Below, piece after piece: positions 7,299 to 15,185 of a stretch of DNA of 64,000 nucleotides. The DNA is from a virus: the IMG/VR virus record IMGVR_UViG_3300010396_000002, positions 91,560-155,559 of that record. One strand, written 5' to 3'. The notes below the pieces were generated by a model. That model made no database searches. It saw only the letters and a list, made by a program, of their open reading frames with translations, and was not told the DNA's origin. A program made the position numbers and the translations under genes. Positions within the stretch are counted from its first letter, which is position 1; every line of letters begins with the position of its first letter.

Positions 7299-8192
7299 AT
7301 GAAGCAGCGCTTCCGCTCAAAGGCGTTCAAGGACGAGTCGATGGCGCTGATCGAGCGCTGCGACAACATCATCACCGGCTACCAGGCGCAGGGCCTACGG
7401 CTCACGCTCAGGCAGCTCTACTACCAGTGCGTCGCCGGCGGTGACGGCCTGGACCCGATCCCCAACACGGAGCAGAGCTACAAGAACCTCGGCTCGCTCG
7501 TGAGCGATGCCAGGCTCGCCGGGCTGCTCGACTGGGACGCGATCGAGGACCGCGGTCGCCGGCCGCGCCGGCAGTCGCAGTGGGACAACATCTCCGACCT
7601 CGTCGACAGCGCCGTGCGCGCCTACCGGCTTCCCCGATGGGAAGGGCAGCGCTGCTACGTCGAGCTCTGGGTGGAGAAGGAGGCCCTCGCCGGTGTCCTC
7701 GAACCCCTCGCGTCCGAGTTCCACGTGACGCTGATGGTCAACAAGGGCTACTCGTCGTCGAGCGCGATGTTCGACAGCGCGCAGCGCTTCAAGGAAGCGC
7801 AGGACAACGACAAGCAGCTCCTGCTCTTCTACCTCGGGGACCACGACCCGAGCGGCGAGGACATGGTCCGCGACATCCGCGAGCGCATGCGGATGTTCGA
7901 GGTCGACTACCTCACCGTGACGAAGCTGGCCCTCACCTGGGACCAGATCCAGAAGTACAACCCGCCGCCCAACCCGGCCAAGCTCTCCGACTCCCGGGCA
8001 AAGGCGTACATCGCGAAGCACGGCACCTCATCGTGGGAGGTGGACGCGCTCCCGCCCAACGTGCTCCAGCAGATCATCCGCGACGCCTTCAAGGCCGAGA
8101 TCGATGAGAGCCTGGTGAAGGCGATCAAGGCCAAGGAGGCGCGCGACAAGCAACGGCTCCGCGAGGCCGCAGCGAAGATCATGCAAACGTGA
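7299..8192 (+). CDS. Spo11/TopoVI-A-like CAP-Toprim protein
   Basis: 297 residues. The N-terminal part (about 30-90) has the winged-helix CAP signature of topoisomerase VI-A/Spo11, with RQLYY (38-42) where the catalytic Tyr sits. A Toprim domain follows: WVEKEAL with Glu126/128, and GDHDPSG with Asp181 and Asp183 as the metal-binding acidic residues. Family members cleave or relax duplex DNA through a 5'-phosphotyrosine link. No B (ATPase) subunit gene is visible, so it could be one of the stand-alone Mini-A proteins known from mobile elements. That assignment is inference; the fold assignment is stronger. Confidence 0.7.
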   Translation: MKQRFRSKAFKDESMALIERCDNIITGYQAQGLRLTLRQLYYQCVAGGDGLDPIPNTEQSYKNLGSLVSDARLAGLLDWDAIEDRGRRPRRQSQWDNISDLVDSAVRAYRLPRWEGQRCYVELWVEKEALAGVLEPLASEFHVTLMVNKGYSSSSAMFDSAQRFKEAQDNDKQLLLFYLGDHDPSGEDMVRDIRERMRMFEVDYLTVTKLALTWDQIQKYNPPPNPAKLSDSRAKAYIAKHGTSSWEVDALPPNVLQQIIRDAFKAEIDESLVKAIKAKEARDKQRLREAAAKIMQT

Positions 8193-8193
8193 C

Positions 8194-8236
8194 GCGCAGA
8201 CCCGGGGCCCGAGAAGGGGTGCCCGGGTCGAGCCGT
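8194..8236 (+). repeat. Intergenic hairpin element 12
   Basis: GACCCGGG (8199-8206) pairs with CCCGGGTC (8222-8229). Inner CCC/GGG encloses GAGAA. About 40 extra bases, including a GCGC-rich repeat, separate it from GAGGAGG and ATG 8277, unlike other members. Confidence 0.82.
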
Positions 8237-8276
8237 GGAAGCCGCGCAGGACAGCAGGCGCGGCGAGGAGGACACG

Positions 8277-8846
8277 ATGTCGAACGTCAGGAGCGAGTTC
8301 TACACGATCAAGGACAAGGACGGGCGCGACGTGTGCCGCGCATGTGGGCGCGAGCACCCGCACAGGTACGAGCACGTCATGTTCACGAGAGGCGCCGTGC
8401 GCTGTGTCGCGGTACCGCTCGACGACCACAACCCGGGCCCCGACTTCGTTCGCGGCAAGATCAAGTCGGTCGCGGACACGTGGGAGCCCGAATGGCTCCG
8501 GGAGATCCAGAACACCGGAGCCGTCGTCCAGTATATTGGAGGGTGGGCCTACGAGGCCGCCAATGGTGCCCTCCACCTGCCCGAGGACGTCCACCCCATG
8601 ACGCGCTCGCGCGCCAGGGCAGCCCGCAAGGGCTTCGGCTACGCGCCCAATCACGAGCCGGTCGGCCAGCACACGGCGCTCAGGGTCGAGCGCGATGAGG
8701 ATGGCTGGTTCTCGAAGGGCGACCCCGACCGAGGCCAGCGGCTCAACGCCAGGGTATCGCTGCCGGCCGACCTGCCGGTATACGACACCGAAGGCGACGC
8801 CATCGCGGATGCGAAGCGCCGCTGGACCAACAAGCCGAAGGGATGA
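8277..8846 (+). CDS. Hypothetical protein with CxxC
   Basis: 189 residues from ATG 8277 after GAGGAGG. CRACGREHPHRYEH near residues 20-33 may bind zinc. The rest is hydrophilic with no recognised domain. Confidence 0.7.
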   Translation: MSNVRSEFYTIKDKDGRDVCRACGREHPHRYEHVMFTRGAVRCVAVPLDDHNPGPDFVRGKIKSVADTWEPEWLREIQNTGAVVQYIGGWAYEAANGALHLPEDVHPMTRSRARAARKGFGYAPNHEPVGQHTALRVERDEDGWFSKGDPDRGQRLNARVSLPADLPVYDTEGDAIADAKRRWTNKPKG

Positions 8847-8848
8847 AC

Positions 8849-8897
8849 GCGCAGACCCCCGGCTCCTCCATCACGGAGGGGCGCGGGGGTCGAGCCG
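8849..8897 (+). repeat. Intergenic hairpin element 13 (orphan)
   Basis: GACCCCCG (8854-8861) pairs with CGGGGGTC (8884-8891). Inner CTCC/GGAG encloses ATCAC. GAGCCGTG follows, but no SD or ATG, so this copy serves no intact gene. Confidence 0.82.
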
Positions 8898-8949
8898 TGC
8901 CGCCGGCTACTCGGGGCGCACCATCGCCGAGGTCAAGGCGCGCAAGTAG
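8898..8949 (+). pseudogene. Truncated gene remnant after orphan element
   Basis: Directly after element 13, a frame without a start codon reads AAGYSGRTIAEVKARK and stops at 8949. It looks like the last 16 codons of a deleted cassette gene, since the residues are protein-like and the TAG precedes the next element. Confidence 0.45.
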
Positions 8950-8959
8950 CACCAGCCCA

Positions 8960-9005
8960 GCGCACGCCCCCGGGAGCACCTCTGCTCTGCGGGGGCTGTG
9001 CCGTC
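8960..9005 (+). repeat. Intergenic hairpin element 14
   Basis: GCCCCCG (8966-8972) pairs with CGGGGGC (8990-8996). Inner GAGCA/TGCTC encloses CCTC. T8988-G8989 are unpaired. Confidence 0.87.
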
Positions 9006-9017
9006 AGGAGAACCGAC

Positions 9018-9236
9018 ATGAGCGACAAGCAATGGCACGACGACCGCATCCCGATGGAGTACCGGATCCGCGCTGCGCGCGAGCACAATGCGCGGATGGA
9101 CGAGCTGATCGCGGCGAGCGAGGAAGAGGCGCGCCGCCTCGATGGTCTTGGAGACCACGTGCGCGCGGAGCAGTGCCGCCGAGACGCGGCCGAGTTCGCA
9201 GCGCAAAAGACCGACTTCGGAGCGGACGCCGCATGA
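9018..9236 (+). CDS. Small charged helical protein
   Basis: 72 residues, almost entirely charged and Ala-rich, and probably a single long helix or coiled coil (residues 15-65). ATG 9018 follows CAGGAGAACCGAC. Confidence 0.7.
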   Translation: MSDKQWHDDRIPMEYRIRAAREHNARMDELIAASEEEARRLDGLGDHVRAEQCRRDAAEFAAQKTDFGADAA

Positions 9237-9239
9237 TCA

Positions 9240-9284
9240 GCGCAGAGCCGGGGGCCCTTCGGGGTTGCCCGGCTCGCGGTCGTG
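9240..9284 (+). repeat. Intergenic hairpin element 15
   Basis: GAGCCGGG (9245-9252) pairs with CCCGGCTC (9268-9275). Inner CCC/GGG closes a TTCG loop (9258-9261), the extra-stable cUUCGg tetraloop. The outer stem differs from the consensus by paired changes. Confidence 0.88.
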
Positions 9285-9294
9285 GAGGGACACC

Positions 9295-9486
9295 ATGTCC
9301 ACGAAGAAGAAGGACCCGCCGCCCAAGGCGATCTGCCGCTGCAAGGTCGCCCACGCGATCACCCAGCGCGAGCGAGAAGAGGCGATGCTGGCTCTCCAGT
9401 GGGCCCGCCAGGACAAGGACGCCAAGGCGATCAGCATCGCGCTCGCCAGGCTAGAGCCGTGCCCGTGCGTACCGAAGGAGACCTGA
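9295..9486 (+). CDS. Small Cys-containing protein
   Basis: 63 residues from ATG 9295 (GGAGG upstream). Four cysteines in two C-x-C pairs (CRC, CPC) flank a helix, suggesting a metal-linked hairpin. Unknown function. Confidence 0.7.
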   Translation: MSTKKKDPPPKAICRCKVAHAITQREREEAMLALQWARQDKDAKAISIALARLEPCPCVPKET

Positions 9487-9489
9487 GCC

Positions 9490-10437
9490 ATGAGCTATCG
9501 CGTATTCTTCTCGTTCTCGAAGGGGCTCGCCAAGCCCATCCTGGTCCCCAAGGGGACGCTCGCGGCGCTCCAGGAGCACGTTGCCCGCGTCGAGAAGGCG
9601 CTCGGGCTCAAGGTCGAGAAGTACAGGGACAACCCGGCGCACTGGCGCGACACCACGCCGACCACGGACATCTCCGACGAAGACTTCTGCAAGCTCGTCG
9701 AGGAGCACAACCGCTGGGTGCGCTGGGTCTACAACTGGTTCGGGGAATGGTCGGAGGCCACCCGGAAGAAGCAAGCGCCCAAGGATGGATGGGGGCGATG
9801 GGAGCGCAGATTCGGGCCGGATCTCCATCTCTACTTCACCGGGTGCAACATCAAGTCCGATCCGCCCGACACGCTCACGCCCGCCGACGCGCAGACGTTC
9901 TGGCACGGCCTCCAAGAGCTGGAGGTGCCCGTCGAGCGGTGGTCGCGCGACTACTACGTCAGCCGGATGCAGCACCTTTACGAGGTCATGCGCGGCAACG
10001 AGAGCGAGGGCGTAACCTTCAACGCGAAGAAGTCGCTCACTCCGCGACAGGCCGCAGCCGTGGTCTGCCTGTTCTCATCGTACATCGACTCGCACGACAT
10101 GCGCCTCGACGTGCCCAACGGATACGACCACCTCGCGTCGTCGTACGACGGTGGCTACGACTGGTGCTCCACGTGCGGCCCGGTGCATCCAGACGACTCC
10201 AGGCAGAGCAACTGCCGGCGCAAGGGATGCGACCTCCGGTCCGAGCGCGGCGAGCTGTCCTGGGTCTTGAAGGACAAGGCCGCGGGCGCCTACCTCGGCA
10301 TGGCGCCAGGGTCCTGGCCCACCAAGCTCAACAAGAAGGTCCGCCACTTCACCAGCCGCTGCGAGGCCGAGGAGCGAGCGAAGAAGTACACGAAGCGCGC
10401 TCTCGTCGTCGTGCCGGTCGGCAAGCGAGACAGGTAA
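9490..10437 (+). CDS. Hypothetical protein with internal zinc-like cluster
   Basis: 315 residues beginning 3 bases after the previous stop. Residues about 222-245 contain WCSTCGP...NC-x4-C, a plausible zinc site. The N-terminal half is rich in Trp and charged residues. I do not recognise the family. It begins a run of five genes (to 11679) with no hairpin element between them. Confidence 0.7.
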   Translation: MSYRVFFSFSKGLAKPILVPKGTLAALQEHVARVEKALGLKVEKYRDNPAHWRDTTPTTDISDEDFCKLVEEHNRWVRWVYNWFGEWSEATRKKQAPKDGWGRWERRFGPDLHLYFTGCNIKSDPPDTLTPADAQTFWHGLQELEVPVERWSRDYYVSRMQHLYEVMRGNESEGVTFNAKKSLTPRQAAAVVCLFSSYIDSHDMRLDVPNGYDHLASSYDGGYDWCSTCGPVHPDDSRQSNCRRKGCDLRSERGELSWVLKDKAAGAYLGMAPGSWPTKLNKKVRHFTSRCEAEERAKKYTKRALVVVPVGKRDR

Positions 10438-10460
10438 CGCGGGCAGAGGAGATCGATCCC

Positions 10461-10724
10461 ATGAACGACGACAACGAGACCACACCGAAGCGCGGAGCGC
10501 TGGACCAGCTCCTGACGATGTACCACCGCCTCATGATGCGCGGCGACGGGCCCGTCATCCAGCTCTCGCCGTTCTACTTCGACGACGGGCACTGGAGGAC
10601 AGATGTCCAAGTTCTGATCGGCGGCCAGGTCGTCGCCGACGGCGAGGGGCGCACGGCGGAGGAGGCCGCAGAGAAGGCGCTCGCCAGGCTGCGCGAGCGT
10701 GCCGCGCAGTTCCCCGACGTCTGA
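10461..10724 (+). CDS. Hypothetical protein
   Basis: 87 residues from ATG 10461 after AGAGGAG. The C-terminal half (GRTAEEAAEKALARLRERAA) is a clear amphipathic helix after a beta-hairpin-like segment. No family recognised. Confidence 0.7.
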   Translation: MNDDNETTPKRGALDQLLTMYHRLMMRGDGPVIQLSPFYFDDGHWRTDVQVLIGGQVVADGEGRTAEEAAEKALARLRERAAQFPDV

Positions 10725-10808
10725 CCGCTCGTGGATTCGGTCGAGCCTGCCCCTTTCCACGAGGAGCAGGCTCCGCCGGGCATCGAGCCCACGGGAAGGA
10801 GATCCCCC

Positions 10809-11297
10809 ATGAAGCCTCAACCGCCGCCCCTGCGGCTTGGTCCGAACGTGCAGTGGTTGGTCGACGGCGCGCTCTCCCGCAAGGGAGGGCCCGTCTCGCC
10901 GGAGACCCAGGGCCTGCTCTTCTGGAGCAAGTTTACCAGCGCCGACCTCCTCGAGCTGGCCGCCTGGTGCCTCGCCGAGGCCGGTACCTCCAAGACCCCG
11001 GAGATCAACCGGGCCTACGACGACGTGACCCTCCTGGCCACCGCGGTGCGCCTCGACGAGGATCTCGCCGCCATCGTCCGCGACTTCGACGACGAGGTGA
11101 CGCGGGTCAAGCTGACGGCGGTCGCGTACGACGAGGCTGGTGCGGAGCGGTCCAAGCCGGTCCGCCAGGTCCCCTACGTCCTGACGTCCAGAGCCCGCGA
11201 GGACGCGATGCACTGGCTGAAGCGTCCGCTCTCCGAGCCCGAGGCTCAGGCGCTGGAGGCGTGCATCAGGCGTTGCCTCACGGAGCCGGCGTCGTGA
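10809..11297 (+). CDS. Hypothetical protein
   Basis: 162 residues from ATG 10809, chosen over an upstream GTG because AAGGAG lies 8 bases before it. Helical, acidic, no motif recognised. Its TGA overlaps the next GTG. Confidence 0.7.
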   Translation: MKPQPPPLRLGPNVQWLVDGALSRKGGPVSPETQGLLFWSKFTSADLLELAAWCLAEAGTSKTPEINRAYDDVTLLATAVRLDEDLAAIVRDFDDEVTRVKLTAVAYDEAGAERSKPVRQVPYVLTSRAREDAMHWLKRPLSEPEAQALEACIRRCLTEPAS

Positions 11298-11533
11298 ACG
11301 TGCAGCAAGAGGAGCGGGTCCGGGAGCTGAGTGAGGCGGCCGCACATTGGGACAAGCTCGCTGAGGAGCAAGACTCGATCGCCGCGGAGGGCAACCCGCT
11401 CGACTGCCCCGACACTTGCGCGGAGCGCGCGAAGATGTACCGGCGCACCGCCGAGTCGCTCCGGTTGCAGATCGCGACGGGTGTCGCGCACTGCGCGTGC
11501 TGCCTCAAGCCCGTGGGAAGGAGCTGGCCGTGA
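11294..11533 (+). CDS. Small Cys-containing helical protein
   Basis: 79 residues from GTG 11294, overlapping the upstream stop (GTGA). A charged helix is followed by CPDTC and HCACC, a possible zinc pair. Coupled at both ends. Confidence 0.65.
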   Translation: MNVQQEERVRELSEAAAHWDKLAEEQDSIAAEGNPLDCPDTCAERAKMYRRTAESLRLQIATGVAHCACCLKPVGRSWP

Positions 11534-11679
11534 TCACGATCCCCACCAAGGCGGACGTCGTCGCCGCGATGCAGGCAGCGCTCACCGCTGCGCTCTCGAC
11601 CAAGGATCCGTGGGGCAACGACTGGGCGACCGGCGTGCTCGGCGCGACGAGCACGGCACCCCGCTCTGATACGCGTTGA
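11530..11679 (+). CDS. Very small ORF ending inside a hairpin
   Basis: 49 residues from GTG 11530 (AAGGAG upstream, GTGA overlap). Its stop codon lies inside the left arm of element 16, so terminating ribosomes would disrupt that stem. The reading frame and spacing support coding. Confidence 0.55.
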   Translation: MITIPTKADVVAAMQAALTAALSTKDPWGNDWATGVLGATSTAPRSDTR

Positions 11680-11717
11680 CCCCCGCATCCTCTCACGAGG
11701 ACCGGGGGTCAACGCGT
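11671..11717 (+). repeat. Intergenic hairpin element 16 (longest stem)
   Basis: ACGCGTTGACCCCCG (11671-11685) pairs perfectly with CGGGGGTCAACGCGT (11703-11717), 15 bp, so the basal GCG and main stems merge. Inner TCCTC/GAGGA encloses TCAC. A stop codon (11677-11679) is embedded in the left arm. Confidence 0.9.
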
Positions 11718-11730
11718 CAGGGGGGGACTG

Positions 11731-12552
11731 ATGAGGGAGACCATGGCCAGAAGGAACGCAGCACGAGGAACGATCCAGGTGAGCGACGAGGTGCGCAGCA
11801 TCCTGGAGCTCTACATCGACGGGTGCACCGGCAACCTCGCCCCCAAGATCGAGCGGCGGCTCAGCCGCGACGAGTACACGAAGGTCAACGAGGTGCTCGT
11901 CGCCGCTGGGGGGCGCTGGCAAGGAACGCTCAAGGTCCCCGGCCGCACCGAGAAGGGTGCCCACGTCTTCCCCCTGGGCAGCGACGCGCGCGCTCTCATC
12001 CGCGCCGTGTTCGAGTCGGGCGAGGTCGCCGACCCGAAGCGTGGGGACTTCTTCCCCACCCCCGACGACCTGGCTCACGACATGGCGAAGCTCGCCGGGT
12101 GCACGTCCGGGATGACCGTCCTCGAGCCAAGCGCAGGCAAGGGCCCCATCGCCGCAGCGGCACGCATCTATGGCGCCACGGTGCTTGTGGTCGAGGAGGA
12201 CGGCGAGCGCCGGGCCCATCTCCAGGCCCGCCAGTTCCAGGTGCTGCCCGGCGGCATCAACGACTTCCTGGCCATCCCGCCGGCGCCGATGTTCGACGCC
12301 GTCGTGATGAACCCGCCATGGTCCCGGCAGCAGGACATCGCCCACGTCACGCACGCGCTCAAGTTCGTGAAGCCCGGCGGGCGTCTCGTCGCCGCCATGT
12401 GGCCTGCCTGGCAAACCAGCACGTTCAAGGTCGCAGAGGCGTTTCGCAAGCTGCTCTCGGGCCTTCAGCACGACGTCACCGAGATCCCCGCAGGCACCTT
12501 CGCCGAGAGCGGGACGCAGATGGCCGGCGTGCTCCTCGTCGTGCAGATGTAG
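11731..12552 (+). CDS. N6-adenine-type DNA methyltransferase
   Basis: 273 residues from ATG 11731 (an alternative ATG lies at 11743). A class I SAM-dependent fold is indicated by FFPTP (108-111) and LEPSAGKGPIA (131-141, motif I), and the catalytic motif IV is NPPW (194-197), typical of amino-methyltransferases acting on adenine N6. It probably methylates phage DNA to evade restriction. There is no partner endonuclease gene next to it. Specificity cannot be read from sequence. Confidence 0.82.
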   Translation: MRETMARRNAARGTIQVSDEVRSILELYIDGCTGNLAPKIERRLSRDEYTKVNEVLVAAGGRWQGTLKVPGRTEKGAHVFPLGSDARALIRAVFESGEVADPKRGDFFPTPDDLAHDMAKLAGCTSGMTVLEPSAGKGPIAAAARIYGATVLVVEEDGERRAHLQARQFQVLPGGINDFLAIPPAPMFDAVVMNPPWSRQQDIAHVTHALKFVKPGGRLVAAMWPAWQTSTFKVAEAFRKLLSGLQHDVTEIPAGTFAESGTQMAGVLLVVQM

Positions 12553-12572
12553 TACCTTCGCTCCTGGACGAC

Positions 12573-12613
12573 GCGCAGACCCCCGGGCTCCATCTGAGCC
12601 GCGGGGGCCGCGT
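12573..12613 (+). repeat. Intergenic hairpin element 17
   Basis: CCCCCG (12580-12585) pairs with CGGGGG (12602-12607). Inner GGCTC/GAGCC encloses CATCT. G12601 is bulged. Confidence 0.88.
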
Positions 12614-12630
12614 CGTTGAAGGAGATCGAC

Positions 12631-12873
12631 ATGCCCAAGCACTGGCCCATCTGTCCCGCCATCGCCTACTGCCTGCGCGTCCTCGCGCTCGACATCGAGA
12701 GCAACCCCCAGGGCATCAACCCCGAGGGCGACACCATCGGCGACATCCTGAACGAGGACACCGAGAACGACCCGCGCACGGAGGAGGGCTTCCGGCGCTG
12801 GCTCAACGTGCACGGCGGTTTCTCCTCGGAGGAGATCGCGGCCGCCGTCGCGGAGGTCTACGCAAGGTCATGA
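12631..12873 (+). CDS. Hypothetical acidic protein
   Basis: 80 residues from ATG 12631 after GAAGGAG. Acidic with a central GDTIGDILNEDTEND stretch. No family recognised. Its stop overlaps the next ATG. Confidence 0.7.
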   Translation: MPKHWPICPAIAYCLRVLALDIESNPQGINPEGDTIGDILNEDTENDPRTEEGFRRWLNVHGGFSSEEIAAAVAEVYARS

Positions 12874-13259
12874 GACTCGCCATCGCCAACAAGGCCATCC
12901 TGCTCACTGGCGACGGGCCTCCCATCCTTCGCGTCGAAGGGCTCGAGACCGCTGCCTACGGCCCAACGTGCGCGGAGATCCGCTTGACCCGTCAGCGGTT
13001 CAAGCGCCTCTTTGGGGTGGCGCCTGTCATCCGCATCCAAGGACGCTTCCACCGCGACGCTATGCTCCAGCGCGACGCCAGCGATGCGGCCGGCCCCGAT
13101 GTCTGGCCCCTCATGAACAACCCCGAGCCGGTCGTCTTCGTTGGTAAAGAGTACATCACGATCCGGCTCACCTACCCCATCGCGAAACGGGACACGCTGC
13201 GGGTCTTTCCGGAAAAGGGGCGCAATGTGCAGATCCGTTTCACGCTCCCCAATACGTAA
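12870..13259 (+). CDS. Hypothetical basic beta-rich protein
   Basis: 129 residues, coupled to the previous gene by ATGA. Alternating hydrophobic and basic residues suggest a beta-barrel or sheet domain; several Arg/Lys clusters would suit nucleic-acid contact. Not recognised. Confidence 0.68.
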   Translation: MRLAIANKAILLTGDGPPILRVEGLETAAYGPTCAEIRLTRQRFKRLFGVAPVIRIQGRFHRDAMLQRDASDAAGPDVWPLMNNPEPVVFVGKEYITIRLTYPIAKRDTLRVFPEKGRNVQIRFTLPNT

Positions 13260-13260
13260 A

Positions 13261-13301
13261 GCGCGCACCCCGGGGGCTACGGCTCGCCGGGGCTGACGCG
13301 T
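13261..13301 (+). repeat. Intergenic hairpin element 18
   Basis: CCCCGG (13268-13273) pairs with CCGGGG (13287-13292). Inner GGGC/GCTC (with one G-U) encloses TACG. G13286 is bulged. ACGCGT follows. Confidence 0.87.
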
Positions 13302-13315
13302 CGAAGGAGGCCGAC

Positions 13316-13516
13316 ATGCAAGACGACCAGGATGGGGGGCTGCTCGCGCGGGCCGACGAAGCGCTCGACCTGCGCACCAGCATCGAGAAGTGGCAGGCCG
13401 AGATCGACGCTGGCGGCATCTCGCCCGAGCGGCGCAAGGATCTGCGCACGTCGATCCGCCTTGCGGAGAAGCGGTGCGCGGAACTGTTGCGGGGTCCGAA
13501 GGGAGGCGCGCGATGA
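13316..13516 (+). CDS. Small helical charged protein
   Basis: 66 residues, two predicted helices (residues 12-32 and 37-60), strongly charged. SD GAAGGAGG. Function unknown. It overlaps the next gene. Confidence 0.7.
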   Translation: MQDDQDGGLLARADEALDLRTSIEKWQAEIDAGGISPERRKDLRTSIRLAEKRCAELLRGPKGGAR

Positions 13517-14001
13517 ACACGACCCACCTACGGCGCATGCTCGCCTCGCAGATCCGCCGCGGCGCCTGGAAGGGGCGCGACTGCTGGTGGACGCTGAAGG
13601 CGTTCGTACGCGCCGTGCCCGAGCTGACCTGGAACGCGATCACCGAGCTCTCGGGCAAGGTCTCCGGCTGCGGCTGCACCGACGACGAGGCCGAGGTCTG
13701 TGGCACCAGCGACTGGTGTTATTGCCCGTGCCATCCGGAGAACGCAGAGAAGCGCTCCCCATGCCGTTGCGGCGAGCCGCAGACCGCCCACGACCCGAGC
13801 GGGATCCCCGGCGTGTGCGACGGGTACGACCCGCAGACCGACAAGCACCTCGCGTGCGACCAGTGCGGCGAGAACCCCCTGGTCGAGTACAACGCGAAGG
13901 CCGGCGACCGCTGCCCCAGGCACGCGTTGCCGGATCCGCGCAGTTCCTGCAATGGCATGCTCCGCGTGACCGGATGCGGCGACCCGGAGTGCTGCCGATG
14001 A
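13513..14001 (+). CDS. Cys-rich protein with several zinc-like sites
   Basis: 162 residues with about 18 cysteines in groups (CGC, CYCPC, CRCG, CDQCG, CGDPECC). Several small zinc sites are likely. The N-terminus is basic and helical. Coupled by ATGA to both neighbours. Function unknown. Confidence 0.72.
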   Translation: MNTTHLRRMLASQIRRGAWKGRDCWWTLKAFVRAVPELTWNAITELSGKVSGCGCTDDEAEVCGTSDWCYCPCHPENAEKRSPCRCGEPQTAHDPSGIPGVCDGYDPQTDKHLACDQCGENPLVEYNAKAGDRCPRHALPDPRSSCNGMLRVTGCGDPECCR

Positions 14002-14384
14002 GCGCGTCCGCCGTCTGGCAGCGGCTCGCCGGTCCGGCGTGCGCGCGACGAGGCGCCCGCGCCGTGCTGCGGGACATCAACGGCGACCTGATGACCCTAG
14101 GCAAGGTGCTCGCAGCCATCTGCAAGGCGTCGCAGACGCCGCCAATCGCGACGCTCCGGCGCCGGTACACGGCACAGTGGAACGCGCGCATCCGCGTGCG
14201 CCGGTTCCTGCATGGCGTCGCGGTTGGCAAGACGCCAGCGCCTCCAGCGTCTTCTGCATCGGTCCGGAACCTGATCCGACGACTGGAGGCGCAGCTCTGC
14301 TCCTGCGAACACTCCAAGGGCCATCGCTGCGTCGAGCAGCGCGCGATGCGTGCCGCCGCGGCCCTCTTGCGAGGCGAGCCGTGA
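13998..14384 (+). CDS. Basic hypothetical protein
   Basis: 128 residues, Arg-rich, with a C-terminal CSCEHSKGHRC segment that could coordinate metal. Possibly nucleic-acid binding. Its TGA overlaps the next GTG. Confidence 0.68.
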   Translation: MSASAVWQRLAGPACARRGARAVLRDINGDLMTLGKVLAAICKASQTPPIATLRRRYTAQWNARIRVRRFLHGVAVGKTPAPPASSASVRNLIRRLEAQLCSCEHSKGHRCVEQRAMRAAAALLRGEP

Positions 14385-14758
14385 CGGAGCGCGCCACGCA
14401 CACGACGCCCAAGGGCGCCGTCGTCCCGATCTTCGCCGGCAAGCTCCACGACTGGAGCAACGTCAACGGCGACGATCCCAAGGGGCTCGGTACGATCGAG
14501 GTCATCGTCCACGAGACCTTCGTGCAATGGGTCTACCTGTACCCGAGGCACCCGCCGACAGCGATCCACGTCCCCAACGGGCTCGACCCGAACGAGCCTC
14601 CACCGCTCCCGAAGCCGGAGAGCATGTGGGCCAAGTGCAACTGCTCCAAGGCGGTCGGAGGCTCCGAGCACATCTGCGGCGGCTGCGGCCAGCCCTACTT
14701 CATCGAGATCCACGGCTGGGCCGATGGGTACTGCACCTACTGCTACCACCGAGGTTGA
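14381..14758 (+). CDS. Hypothetical protein with C-terminal zinc ribbon
   Basis: 125 residues from GTG 14381. The C-terminal half holds CNC...CGGCGQPY...CTYC, a four-Cys ribbon-like arrangement. The N-terminal half is beta-rich with a conserved-looking Pro segment (NEPPPLPKPE). Confidence 0.7.
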   Translation: MTERATHTTPKGAVVPIFAGKLHDWSNVNGDDPKGLGTIEVIVHETFVQWVYLYPRHPPTAIHVPNGLDPNEPPPLPKPESMWAKCNCSKAVGGSEHICGGCGQPYFIEIHGWADGYCTYCYHRG

Positions 14759-14760
14759 AC

Positions 14761-15183
14761 ATGACGCGCGAGCAGATGATCGCCATCGTGACCGAACGAA
14801 GCGCCGGAGCGACGCCCGCCGTCGACCCGTGCCGCGTGTATGACGCGAGCGGGGCCTACGTCTGGTTCGACGAGAACGCGACGGAGTTGGACGTGTGCGA
14901 GCGGTGCGCCGACAAACTGGTCGAGCGACGCAGCACGGGAACCGATTCCATCGAGGTCTTCCCCCGCGGTGAGAAGACCGACGTGATCCATTCCTGCGGC
15001 GGATGCGGTTGCCCGCTCCTCGACGTCCTCACCAAGGATGGCGCGGAAGACGAGCTGTCTCACTGGGAGACGCACGGCGCGCCGAAGGACGCCGGCGAGT
15101 GGCGCGAGTTCGGCCTCATGGTCCAGTCGATCCCCGACGAGCACCTCCCGCGCGTCGTCCCCTTCCTCAGCACAGGAGCTTGA
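14761..15183 (+). CDS. Hypothetical protein with paired CxxC
   Basis: 140 residues. CERC near residue 42 and CGGCGC near 80 form two C-x2-C pairs, a likely zinc-ribbon. The remainder is acidic. No known family. Confidence 0.7.
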   Translation: MTREQMIAIVTERSAGATPAVDPCRVYDASGAYVWFDENATELDVCERCADKLVERRSTGTDSIEVFPRGEKTDVIHSCGGCGCPLLDVLTKDGAEDELSHWETHGAPKDAGEWREFGLMVQSIPDEHLPRVVPFLSTGA

Positions 15184-15185
15184 GC

